DNA from: Ailanthus altissimus
Lineage: Eukaryota; Streptophyta; Magnoliopsida; Sapindales; Simaroubaceae
Length of the DNA: 64,000 nucleotides
NCBI GenBank assembly: GCA_946807835.1
Contig: OX327683.1
Coordinates: forward strand, 15,505,001 to 15,569,000
Direction: 5' to 3'
A program made the position numbers and the translations under genes. Position 1 is the stretch's first letter. Every line of letters starts with the position of its first letter. Positions 23,510-34,178 of this stretch are shown in pieces. The notes under the pieces are model-generated. The model made no database searches, was not told where the DNA came from, and saw nothing but the letters and a program-made list of their open reading frames with translations.

Positions 23510-23583
23510 TATAGTTAAAATTCTTTTAACTCGATCAAAATAAAGATTGTATTAAATGTTTTGGTCAACTTCAGAAAATTTCC
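23510..23583 (-). repeat. MULE A right terminal inverted repeat
   Basis: Read on the minus strand: GGAAATTTTCTGAAGTTGACC, then TTTTGATCGAGTTAAAAG. It is the inverted partner of 18289-18360. The ATTTTACCCTTAACCCTAA word further in also occurs in similar form near the left end of MULE B. Confidence 0.8.
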
Positions 23584-23590
23584 AAGATAA

Positions 23591-23820
23591 ATATATAAAT
23601 AATTTAGCTCTACCACTAATCTATTATAATGAAGGCATGTTTATGCACATACTCGTAAGTTGCACAGAGGAATGTCTAGGTTAGCTACCAAAATTCACAT
23701 ATAAAATATATAAATAATTTAGCTCTACCACTAATCTATTATAATGAAGGCATGTTTATGCACATACTCGTAGGTTGCACAGAGGAATGTCTAGGTTAGC
23801 CACCAAAATTCACATATAAA
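23591..23820. repeat. 115 bp tandem duplication
   Basis: Two head-to-tail copies, 23591-23705 and 23706-23820, with about two differences (CGTAAGTTG/CGTAGGTTG, GCTACC/GCCACC). The near identity means it is younger than the surrounding decayed elements. It starts within ten bases of the end of MULE A. Confidence 0.92.
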
Positions 23821-23939
23821 TAAAACATTCACGCTGGTTTAATAAATGCCACGTAACCATATTTGATGTTATGTTGATGCCAAGTTGTTAGTGTCATTAA
23901 GTTGCTACATGTTGAGGAATACATGCAAAATACTGAAAT

Positions 23940-24724
23940 GAAATACTAACTTAGAAGGTGAATGGAAACTTGGTGGAGATTAAATGACTCATCCTTCTAC
24001 ACAATTTTAGATTGCTTTCTTTCGCAATAGAGTTGTGGATGGTGTTGTATTGCCTACTTTATGGAATTAATAGTGTACTCCCAGCATAGTGAACCCCTTA
24101 GGTGTACATGTTAAACACTGATATATCATTTGTAAACTTTAATATTTGTTTGTCCATAATCCTCCCATCAGCCTTTCCAAAAAGAGTTCTCCCCATGAAA
24201 AGAACTAGTGCCAACCTTACCGTGTCGAAATCATCTTCAAAAATGAAATGTGTATCTACAAACACATCTTCCAGATCCCTGACTTTCTTATACTCATCCA
24301 TGTGAAGGAACTTCACAGACACATGGCTTTTTTGACGTCTACTCAACTCAGCATTTATCTGTGCATGGGGTTCAAAATTTAGTCCACTTACGAGAACAAA
24401 TTCTTGCCATGAAAATCGACAATATCTACCATCGATCATGAACCATAACTCGTCATCCATGCTAACCATCATGATCTCTCTCAGAAGCACGTTGTGCACA
24501 AGCTGACCGTAAAAAAAAGTATCCAATTGAAGAAAATGGCAAAAGCATGTTTCATGAAACATGGCCAATTGCTTGTTTATTGGTAGGCGTTTAATCATGT
24601 CCACCATCCGCAACTTCGACATGCAAGTTATTTGACCGTGATACAACTCTGATTGGTTGGTTTTGTGGGTTTGCTTATAGTTTTGGGGTTGCTTATACTG
24701 CATACAGTAAATGAACATTGTCAT
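23940..24724 (-). pseudogene. DUF1985 gene fragment (third Ulp1-type copy)
   Basis: A 208-codon open frame (24724-24098) and its broken continuation. It contains MFHETCFCHFLQLDTFFYGQ, VHNVLLREIM, DELWFMIDGRYCRFSWQEFV and LVSGLNFEPHAQ, then RLALVLFMGRTLFGKA. These are the successive conserved blocks of DUF1985, the domain that precedes Ulp1 proteases in plant MULE-borne genes. Past a stop the frame reads GVHYAGSTLLI, the expected next block. This copy is more diverged from MULE A and B than they are from each other. No protease half or TIRs were found. The long intact frame may still be chance survival. Confidence 0.75.
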
Positions 24725-24937
24725 ATGAACATGTTAAAAGACTAACCATAAGCAACAATATAAATGTTGTACGATTCCAAATAAAAAAAAAAACCAATAT
24801 AAATGGTTCATTGATTAACAACGTGGAAATTGACTTTCCAGCAACAACTGTATATGTTTAACATGGCATGAAAATAGCTTCAATTTTGATGGTGCATTAT
24901 GAAATTAACAATGCCTTGGATGGTTAACTTATAAATG

Positions 24938-24939
<2 letters not shown>

Positions 24940-24969
<30 letters not shown>
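24940..24969. repeat. (TA)n microsatellite
   Basis: About 15 TA dinucleotides. Confidence 0.85.
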
Positions 24970-24971
<2 letters not shown>

Positions 24972-25105
24972 AAAAGAGGACTATGGTCTCCCATTATAAA
25001 GAAGCTCTAATGCGGTATGTAATGTAATCGCATGACAATTACAAATCATATGTTTTTTTGAGTAAACCGCTGGATTTGTGATGCAGTTCTTGTTACTATT
25101 GTGCA

Positions 25106-25266
25106 TAGGAGTAGGCAAATCGGGTCCGAGTCAGATCGACTCACCAAACCTCAGTCCTAATTGAGACAAATGAACAAGATTGTATGTTTCTTAACCCAAT
25201 TTAGGTTGGGACGGGTCGGGGCACGAGTCATTTTAGAACATGAGCCATTTTTTACCTACTTCCTTA
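25106..25266. mobile_element. Possible short hAT-type MITE remnant
   Basis: Starts TAGGAGTAGGCAAAT and ends TTTACCTACTTCCTTA, an imperfect inverted pair. The inside has words like GGTTGGGACGGGTCGGGG, similar in style to the MITE at 6427-6948. No 8 bp target duplication is evident, so the ends are uncertain. Confidence 0.4.
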
Positions 25267-25835
25267 TTTGCTCTAAATTTAAATTTTTAACCTAAAGATC
25301 TTGGTTCCTTGGCTCATGTCTCTAATTATTTTTAATTGATATTTTTGACCTAAAAATTTAGACTTAATTTAAGTGTGTGGGGCTTTGACTATCAGTGGGC
25401 TTTTTTTTTTTTGTTTTATGTTTTAGAATTTATTTTATATTTAAAGAGTTGTTTTTTAGATTATTTAATAATTTTTATTCTAATTTCTAATTTTATTGTA
25501 AACAATTTAGTTTGGACTTATATTTTGGAGTAATTATTTTATATTGATTTAAAATTAAGATGAAATATAATAACTAATAATTAATAATTAATAAAAATCA
25601 AATTGCCAATATACATGTACAAATCATAACACATATTACTAAATTTAAGTATAAGTATCCTTTAATTAAATAGTAATTCTAGAAAAAAAAAATGAATGAA
25701 TCTAAATTTAATATTGATAGTTTAATTAGTCTTCAACATCAATTTGCTTAAATAAATTTATGAATACAAATTAAGATGAAATGTTTTTAAAAAAAGAAAA
25801 CTTATAATTTATTAATTAACTTATAACTAGGTTAA

Positions 25836-25862
25836 CTCTCTCTCTCTCTCTCTCTCTATCTA

Positions 25863-25894
<32 letters not shown>

Positions 25895-25895
25895 G
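25836..25895. repeat. (CT)n/(TA)n compound microsatellite
   Basis: About 45 bp of CT repeats interrupted by CTATCTAT, then a (TA)n run. Confidence 0.9.
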
Positions 25896-26955
25896 ATATT
25901 AATTGTGTTTGTCTAGGTAAAAGTAATACTAGGTCATATATATTTCAGTAATGTTAGGTATCCCAAATTTTCAATTCAAATTGTATACCAAAAATGATGT
26001 GTCAAACAAACATTGAATGTGATAAATAATTTTAAAATTTGCACTATTTCACCACTAATGTTACTTGACACATTACTTTTAAAATCTAATTTGGGATGCT
26101 CAACATTACTCTATATATTTGTAAATCCTAACAAATCTTATGATATTTTACAATTGTGATAAGCAAATCATAATGTATAAACGCATAATAAAATGTTAAG
26201 TGATTGTTTATTTACACATTCTTCAAAATCTTCGATTTAAAACCCAAAAAATTAAGTAATTTATATTTAAAAATTTTGACAGAATCTTTCATTAAATTTG
26301 GACATTCCCATAAACACATATTTGCAAAAAATTATAACACTCCAATAAAAATTATCATTTTACCAAATCACCATTCACCAAACATTTACAATGCCAATAG
26401 GCCTAAAATAAACTAATATTTCATCTAATTGTTCATCTTCAATAAATTAAAACATGTACAACACTTAAGTAAGTACATTATGTCCAAACGGAAATTGCTA
26501 AAAATTAAAACATGTAAATTCAACAACAATTTTAAAGTATGTAAGTTCATCTTTACAAAATTGTCTTCATCTCAGCGATTCTTGTGCAATCTGCAAAACT
26601 GTAACGAAAATATATATTTGAAAAAGAATAAATTCATGATTATTCATATTTATTGATTGAATTGAAGAATTGCATAAAAACTAAATTGTCTATAAATAAT
26701 GTAAGTAACCTCTTGGTGACTATTACGGTAGAAGACGCTCTTGTATCATAGTTTGTGCAAACTCTACATAAAAGCTAATTTTTTTTCATAATTTAAAAAA
26801 ACACAACATATTAGTAAATAATAATAAATAAAATCAAATAAAGAAATAATTAAAGAGTAGCATAATATTATTTTTACCTGCTTCAACTTTGTTATAAAAT
26901 TAAACATCTTGGAGTAATTCTTCTTTCTTCACTCTATTGAACAAAAGTGAAGCTC
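25896..26955. other. AT-rich stretch, no gene seen
   Basis: Open frames at 26204-26416 and 26429-26656 are Lys/Asn/Ile/Phe-rich and resemble no family. No repeat structure stands out. Confidence 0.55.
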
Positions 26956-26959
26956 TATT

Positions 26960-27240
26960 TAATTTTGTGTGTATATTAAACTCTCAACCATTTTTTGAGT
27001 CGACGAATTCTGAAATGAATCAAGAATACATCATCTGATACTAAAAGCTGACTCAAAGGCCACCGTAGATACCAGAATAACAAGTACATCCCTAGCTATA
27101 TATACCAAAATTAGATACCTCGAAGCATTTACCTTCTACCATATCAAAATATGGATTTCAAGGATTCCCAACTTTGTCCAAGTATTTGTCCACCTTATTG
27201 GATTTAGCCAATCCATTTCATCCTTTGAAAACCCCAAAAA
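26960..27240 (-). pseudogene. hAT transposase C-terminal dimerisation domain
   Basis: On the minus strand, after a one-base shift, the text reads KVNASRYLILVYIARDVLVI, then STVAFESAFS, then LDSFQNSSTQKMVESLIYTQ. This is the hallmark order of the hAT dimerisation domain (W.....RYP.L...AR..L.IPVS....E.AFS). Upstream, NKVDKYLDK matches the segment just before it. Stops follow the expected Trp-Trp and FSI positions. The N-terminal zinc finger and catalytic core were not found; a CACTA end begins at 27325 on the side where they should be. Confidence 0.82.
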
Positions 27241-27324
27241 TTTCGCCCGAGGGTCACATCCCCTACATCATGATGTACCACATTTAAAACTAAAGTTGAT
27301 GGACCACCAGATTGCCATGACTGT

Positions 27325-27625
27325 CACTACTAAAAAAATAGTCTTTATTGATATTAAGTTAGCATCAATGAAGGGTTTCACTAACGTCATTTCAAAGTGT
27401 CAGTGTTGTTTGAGCCATAAAATTACTAACACTAAATATGGTCTCAATGAATTATTGATAGCATGTTATTAGTATATCACTGACACCGTGGTATTAGTGA
27501 TTCTTTGATACCATGTATCAGTGAATTACTAATATCGTGATATTAGTAAATCTTTGATATTATAATATTAGTAAATCGCTAATACCATGGTATCAGAAAA
27601 TCACTAACACTTTGGCATCAAATAT
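27325..27625. mobile_element. CACTA-type transposon terminus with subterminal repeats
   Basis: Begins CACTACTAAAAAAATAGTC, the terminal sequence style of plant CACTA elements. From 27440 to 27620 follow about five 24-26 bp subterminal repeats in direct and inverted forms (TATTAGTGATTC, TATCAGTGAATTA, TATTAGTAAATC). The opposite terminus was not found in the next 2 kb, so this is one end of a truncated or very diverged element. Confidence 0.65.
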
Positions 27626-29689
27626 TTTGTATTTAATTTAATTATTTTTTATAATAATTTTAAATTTAAATTATTGGACTAGAATTTGAATTTTTATATA
27701 TACTACAATTCCATACATAAATAGCACATTTAAATAAATATCAAATTATTTATTTATAAATAAAACTACAATTGTCAAACCATCTAAACTAAGTTTCATA
27801 AACCGTATAAAGTATCTCAAATTAAATCTTAAAAAACTAAGATAGCTTCATAAGAGGAAACAAGAAAATGACATATGTACATCATGGAGTATGTTATTCG
27901 GCCAAAGCCACAAAATACAAAGCCCCTTTGGTGGAAGAAACTTTATCCAACAGATTTTTATTAACTTTATCAAGCAATGTAGCAAGTATTTCACAATTTT
28001 CTTTAGACATAATCTTATAGGTAAGTTGATCTCCAACACTTCAGAAACAACCAGAATCGTCACATTTTGATCAATGATGTTTCATGCCATATCATTAACA
28101 GAATGGTTGATCCATGATGTTTCTCCCTCTATAATCTAGAAAAATTAAATGCAAAAGCAATTAGCATAAGATAATAACTAATAACAATTGAAACTAGATA
28201 AAATGAATACACTTAACCAAATAAAAACCAAAAAATCTATGATATTAATTTATAGAGCTATAACTAATAACTATCAACTTGAAATTTGAGCAGTTCAAAA
28301 TTTAAAAAGCTATTAAAGCTTCTTGAGAAAGATACTCTCAGATAAAGACAAACATAATATATTGAAACTAGGATAATAAACTTTACATACAAATATCAGC
28401 GTATGTAAGTAGGCCCCTATTCTAACTAGAAGACCCAATGCAATGGTACCCTTAGGTAAAGACTGCAGCTGACCATTTATCTCTTCATTGCCAACATGAA
28501 ACAACTGATCATTTATCTTTCTCCGTCGATGCATGAAACAACCCAAAGAAAGAAACTCTCAATTGCCATCACAAAATACAACCGCTATAAAAATTGAGAA
28601 GATTACTCAGAGATAGATGATCACGAGCAGGTTCCTCTGTTTCAATTGATAATAATATCCTTTAATTGAATGAAATGATTTATTCCTATCAGTCATACCA
28701 TTTATGTACCTTAATTTCATCTTGTGTATACAAAACTTATAATGCGAGGCTTGGAATGTCTACAATAAATGTCCGCATTGAATATCTCGCATGACTTGCC
28801 CTTTAGTTTGGTGGTGTATAAATGATCACCAACTAATGACATTGTACTTGTATCTATATTCACGTTGATAGGCATTGAGGGAACAAGTTAATGTACATGC
28901 ATCATGAAGATCTAAATATAGTGATGTTTTTTTTTTAACTTTAGGGGTTTGTGTGTCAAAACCACAAGTTGTTAGATAAGTGGAAAACATCATCATCCAC
29001 TGTCGCGACGCCATTGTATCTTTAAGATTAAATGTTGTTAGATCACTAAATGATGCCACTTTCCCATGTGACAATGCTTCAAAGTTAGACAGATTGGATA
29101 TGCCATCTATGGTACCCCTTGTGTGTGTTGATGAAGTTTGGGAGATCAAATGGCAATGAATTACTATACATCCTCTGCGAGTGTTAAAAACACTTCCGCC
29201 CACGTAAAATCTAGTGATATTATCAAGTTTCACGAGGCTTACAAAAGCAGCAAGATCGTTTGTCACTCATCCACTTGCAAACTTGAGGTATTCAATATGT
29301 AGTTAATCCCTTCGTTATGATTAACAAAACTATATTGACATATAGGGTAGGGATCTATTGAACAAAAAATGTAAATATTAAACATTTGATCAACAGGTCA
29401 CCAAATTCATGGCCAATGACCAAAGAACTATAAAGTCTGAATATAATCCCACTTCTTGGTAAATTATTTTCCTAAATTAATCACAAGTTACAACATTAAA
29501 GGATGAAATAGTAACCTAACTTAATTTTAGCTTTCGATTTTTTCTTAAGACACAAGGGAATGTTGATCCTAGTCATGATTGTGGAATCTTAATCTTAATC
29601 AGATTTTTATATAACTTCTATAACTCTAAGCAATAAAAATATTTTCTTACACAGTCACTCATTGAATAATTTATTGTTATTTAATGATT
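27626..29689. other. Unassigned stretch with one longer open frame
   Basis: A minus-strand open frame of 146 codons (28826-29266) and smaller ones at 27848-28063 and 28313-28546 are present. None shows a family motif I recognise. The 146-codon frame has a mixed composition, including Cys and Trp, that is less AT-driven than most here. It could be a relic of the CACTA or hAT element, or of a host gene. No promoter or RNA gene is evident. Confidence 0.35.
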
Positions 29690-30107
29690 TATTTTATTGA
29701 GAAATTCGTCGAGTTGACCTAATTTAATATTGTATTTTTTTTCTATTTTACCCTTATACTAAATAAAATAAAAAAATAAATTTGTTTTCTTATTTTTCAA
29801 TACATCACCTACACTCTCCTTTTCTCTCTCTCATTCTTACGGTTACTCTCACCATTCACAGTTAACTCTCTCACTCTCATGATTTACTCTCCTCTCTCAC
29901 AGTTAACACTCAACAATTCCCTCATTTTATACATATAGGAGAAAATTAGTAAGTGTATTTTATAAATTTAATTTTTTGTGATTTTTGTGCATTATAATTT
30001 ATATTAGTTAGAAATATATAAAAATGTGTAGATGTAGATGTAGTATAAGTTAAAAATGTGTGTAAATTGAAAAGTTGGCCGAAAATGGTGGAATCTGATT
30101 TTTTTTG

Positions 30108-30344
30108 TGGTCAGACGCACCGGCGCATGCGTCTACGCGCTACTGGTGGCGGGCGAGTAGACACATGTGCCACGGTGTTAGGCGTGCGCCAAGCGCTGGT
30201 GGTGGGCGAGTAGACACACGTGCCACCGTGTTAGGCACACGCCGCTTAGCGCGCGCCCAACGGCGTGCGCCTAATGCGGTGGCGCGTACGTCTACTCGCC
30301 CGCCACTAGCAGCGCATAGACGCAAGTGCTGACGCGTCTGACCA
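30108..30344. repeat. GC-rich long inverted repeat (83 bp arms) in MULE B
   Basis: Arms 30108-30190 and 30262-30344 are near-perfect inverted copies, both ending outward in TGGTCAGACGC. The 71 bp between them includes a second direct copy of the inner 46 bp unit (30198-30243; starts GGTGGTGGGCGAGTAGAC). The unit is thus present twice direct (30145-30190, 30198-30243) and once inverted (30262-30307). The block is GC-rich within AT-rich DNA and lies about 410 bp inside the TIR and about 225 bp upstream of the Ulp1-type gene. The open frames it creates on both strands are side effects. Confidence 0.88.
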
Positions 30345-30559
30345 AAAAATCCCCCAAAAAGATTTAAAATATTTTTAATTAATTTATGTTGTTTATGTTT
30401 ATTTATAATTATTTAATTTAATAATTTAAATTGTTTAATTATTATGTAAATAAATTTTTTGTCTAGGTTGTTAGTTGTAATTAAATTAAATTGTAATTTA
30501 ATTGTTATATGTTATGTTGATTATTATTTTGTGAATATTAATAATTTTTTAATTTTTTC

Positions 30560-33494
30560 AGGAAGGAGAATGTCACAAAAGAATACGTAATTGTCAAAAA
30601 ATATTTCTACCGAGTAAATGTACATACTTATTCGAAGTTATGGGTTATACGAAATATAAAAAATAAATTGACTTTGAGGCAGGTAGAAATATTTAGAACT
30701 ACATGTTTTGGTAGTTTATTGGATGTATTAGATATTTCATTCTCAGGTATTTTAGCACATGAGATTTTATTAAGATGTGTGCATACAAAACATTTATATG
30801 AAGAATTATAGTTCTATATAAGTAAAAAACTTATTAGATTCTCTTGTCAAGATTTTTATTTGATTACTGGTTTGAGGATAGGGGATTATCCTGTAGTAAG
30901 TGGGTTAGGTGATAGACTATGCCATAAATATTTTTCAGGTAGAAGTTAGTTGACTTACAAGGATTTTGATCTGTGGTTCATGAGTGTTACATTTGACGAT
31001 GATGTAGATACAATAAAAATGTGTTTATTTTATATATTTCATAAATTGATAATGCCACGTGATTGGAATAGAATCATACAATATTTTATACTTCGTCTCG
31101 TAGATAATTTAGATGAGTTTAATGTTTATCTTTGGGGCACGATTGCATGGACTGTACTCTACAATAGTTTATGCACGGCTCCAATTAAAAAGTTAGCGAA
31201 GGTAAAAAAAGCAGGCACTGAGGATAAGGAATCATACAACTTATACTTATTTTGTCATGCATTTTTGGTAAGTAATTCTATCTTTTTGATTCATTATCAT
31301 ATTAGGATAGAGAAAATTTTATTTTGTTGATATTATAATTTTTAAATTTATTATCATCTCAGGTGTGATTCTACGAGGTGATCCTAAGATGTGGGGAGCT
31401 ATTTGCCGTCAGGAATGGAGACTATTTTTCTCGTATTCTAAATTGGTCTGGCACGAGCACCCCATTATCCAAAAACATCGTAGATGTCCTCTTCGATGGT
31501 GTTGAGGCATGCTTTTATGTTCAACAAAAAATATATATAACTTTCTTATAATTTGTATTATATTTTCTAAGAATGATTAATAAATCTAAAATATTATAAA
31601 GGCTTTGGAGGTTCATAGGAAGTTGGTACCTCGTAAACGTGAGAAGATTGTGGACTATCGCGCGGCGGTAAACTTTTGCATTTCATTGAAAACATGGGGA
31701 GGGAGTCTTAAGTTGGAGACAGTTGATATCCCGGACACTCAATTTATCGATAATTTGCAGCATCTCCATGAATTCGAAGCCCCACCAGTGACTGAATTAA
31801 TAATATAATAATTTATTTTTTTTCCTTGAATTATCTGATGCTTATGTTACTGATTAGTATTATCTTGTGAAAATTGATTATAATAACTTATGTATAGTTT
31901 CAATCCGGCATGTCAATATCACAGTATCAAATCCTAGAGAGGAGGATGGATGATCTTGAAAAAAGGATATTTACCAGGATTGATAAGGGTAACGCATAGC
32001 TTTCGGCCAAGATTGATAAGGTTGAAGAAAATATCTTACATCAGATATCTCTCTCGATGCAACAGCTTAAACCAACCAAGATCTCCAAGGATGTAGGACA
32101 GAGTATGATACGTTTTAAACCTAAAATATCTTAGAGACAAATTTTAACAAGTCAATACATTAACCGGTATTGTTTGGTTTTGTAGGGTACCAAATTCATG
32201 GCTGCTAACTTTCAGACATTTGTTTCTGTCAGTGAGTCTCACCATCAGTCATTTGCTCCTGTTGCTGATAGCCGTATAAGTTTAAAAATTATACCTTCTC
32301 CGTTGGGTGAAAATATAAGTAGGTATGGGCGCCTTCGCAAGAAGGCAGCAGCCTAAGTCAGTTCATATACCAATCCATTAAAACAGCCCGCAAAGAAGAA
32401 ACTTATGGAATTACAAGTAGAACCTACTATTGACATAAACGGGTAGCTGATTCCTATTGATCAGAGTAAATATGTTGAGCTTTTGGATTGGATAAAAAAT
32501 AATGACCCAACACAACGAGTTCATTTGCACGGACTTGATCCAAACAACACATGGTTTAATGAGATACTACAAAATTGGCTTGACGATTCAGTAATGACTT
32601 ATTTTTCCTTTTTTTGTTTTGTGAATTATTTAATAATATCAAAACTTATACATATTCTGTGTGTTTTGCAGCACATAAATGAATATTTAAAGGTTTTGAG
32701 TTTGCGTCAAAGAAGTTTTTTGACATGTACTTACAGGATTGTACAACTACAGATGCATATTTCTACGTAAGCTATTATATTATCCGTTTATTGTGCATAT
32801 AACATTATCATCTCCATGAATGTGTATATTAACTATTATCGACTTTAACGAGTATCTTTTATTTGTGTTTAGGAGTATATTCGACAAATGTGGCAAATGT
32901 CCTTCACTGCCAATCCTCCAGACAACAATGACTGGCTCGAAATGTTGTTGTCTTATACAATCGAAACAAAGACCGAGTTACTTGGCGCTAAACCTTGGGC
33001 ATCGGTCAATAAGGTACTTTTTAAGAATAATAATGACTTTTTACTGTGCATGTAACAACATTAAGTTAAAAATAATACTATAATTATTTTTATAGGTATA
33101 TATTCATTTGAATATCAATCAAGAACATTGGATTGTAGCACAACTCGACCTTACTCAGTTTGCAATCATTCTTTATGATTTCAACGTGAACGACCATTCA
33201 GACGAGTCCATCATAAAATTTATAGAGCCTCTATGTGTTGCAATGCCTTTGTACCTTCAAAGGTGTAGATTTTATAGTTTGAGGGGCATACAAAGCCCAA
33301 ATTTATTCCCTTGGCCAGTGACTCGTATCTGGGAGAATATGCCACAACAAGAGGTCGGGAGCGGGGACTATGGCGTCTTCGCTTGTATGTATATTGAATA
33401 TCTTATGTTAGGTCGGCCATTTGACTCGTTCCATAACATTGGTACCTTTTATAGACAGAAGATGGCCGTTGATTTGTGGACCACAGCTTCGTAG
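30560..33494 (+). pseudogene. DUF1985/Ulp1-like cysteine protease gene (Kaonashi type)
   Basis: Ulp1 (peptidase C48) proteins cleave SUMO-type conjugates; MULE-borne versions have no settled role. Exon-like pieces in order: DUF1985 (30650-31260: FSGILAHEILLRCVH, RFSCQDFYLITGLRI, DLWFMSVTFDDDVDTIKMCL, DNLDEFNVYLWGT), a segment at 31370-31505, another at 31600-31808, linkers at 32480-32610 and 32870-33015, and the protease end at 33098-33494. The catalytic His is in QEHWIVAQLDL and the Asp in YDFNVND. The nucleophile Cys of the usual GDCGVF is Tyr (GSGDYGVFACMY). There is a TAG in DUF1985 where Trp is expected and another after the FSGRS motif. AG/GT-like borders suggest the gaps are introns. 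Broken, probably inactive. Confidence 0.82.
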
Positions 33495-33533
33495 ATATTT
33501 AGTACTATAAATTTTTTATATGCATTGATTTGG

Positions 33534-33761
33534 GTGTATAATTGATATACTATAATTGTTTGTGGGCGTTGATTTGGGTGTATATATGCGGAAGTGATTT
33601 TGCAGTTTGATAAAAGTGTGTTTATTCGATATGACAGGTTTGGGGTCGTGTATAATTGATATACTATAATTGTTTGTGGGCGTTGATTTAGGTGTATGTA
33701 TGCAGAAGTGATTTTGCAGTTTGATAGAAGTGTGTTTATTCAATATGGAAGGTTTTGGATC
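33534..33761. repeat. 114 bp tandem duplication between the convergent MULE B genes
   Basis: Copies 33534-33647 and 33648-33761 begin GTGTATAATTGATATAC and differ at only a few bases. Because 114 is a multiple of three, the minus strand shows a 38-residue repeat in an open frame (33516-33767); this is most likely not a gene. Confidence 0.88.
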
Positions 33762-33824
33762 GTCCATATTATAGAGTAGATTCTGTCAAAATTTTGTGAA
33801 AATTATCAACATTAATACTAAAGA

Positions 33825-33992
33825 CAAGTGCATTAAAATAAAATAAGTAAGTATGTATTACAAAGTACAAGTGCATTACAAAATAAGTGAATTACAAAAT
33901 AAGTGTATTATAAAATAAGTAAATTACAAAATAAGTGCATTACAAAATAAGTGAATTACAAAATAAGTGCATTACAAAATAATTGAATTACA
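33825..33992. repeat. 16 bp minisatellite in the MULE B intergenic spacer
   Basis: About nine units of AAGTGNATTACAAAAT with small variations (GCATT, GAATT, GTATT, AAATT). It sits between the 3' ends of the Ulp1-type gene and the transposase. Confidence 0.88.
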
Positions 33993-34178
33993 GAAGTGAT
34001 GAAGCTCGACTCTCATACATAATTAAGCCTCATCGTATAACTCTTTCCCTTATTTTTTCAGATCCGTCTGAAACAAAAAAAATTTAAATATTAGCCTTAT
34101 ATTATACATAGTTAAATATCAATAAGGTAAATATTTATAAACGAATATACATCACCTGCTCTGTAAAGGTACAAGGTT

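Larger units (their letters stand above)
18289..23583 (+). mobile_element. MULE A: internally deleted Ulp1-carrying Mutator-like element
   Basis: Bounded by inverted ends: the left end is GGAAAATTTTCGAAGTTGACC and the right end read inward is GGAAATTTTCTGAAGTTGACC, with similarity continuing for about 60 bp. It contains a MuDR-type transposase relic on plus and a DUF1985 (Ulp1-type) relic on minus, the same two genes as MULE B at 29699-39334 but in opposite orientation. Compared with B it lacks the transposase catalytic core and the protease half, so the two gene remnants meet near 21050. No convincing 9 bp target duplication is left (ACATGAAAA against AAGATAAAT). Confidence 0.82.

Noticed and set aside
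30105..30332. Arg/Ala-rich open frames on both strands
   Set aside because: They lie wholly in the GC-rich inverted repeat and mirror each other because the DNA is palindromic.
33516..33767. Minus-strand frame with a 38-residue repeat
   Set aside because: Explained by the 114 bp tandem duplication, whose length is a multiple of three; no start context or relatives.
33825..33992. Regularly spaced repeats that could suggest a CRISPR array
   Set aside because: The 16 bp units are contiguous with no unique spacers, and the DNA is plant nuclear; it is a minisatellite.
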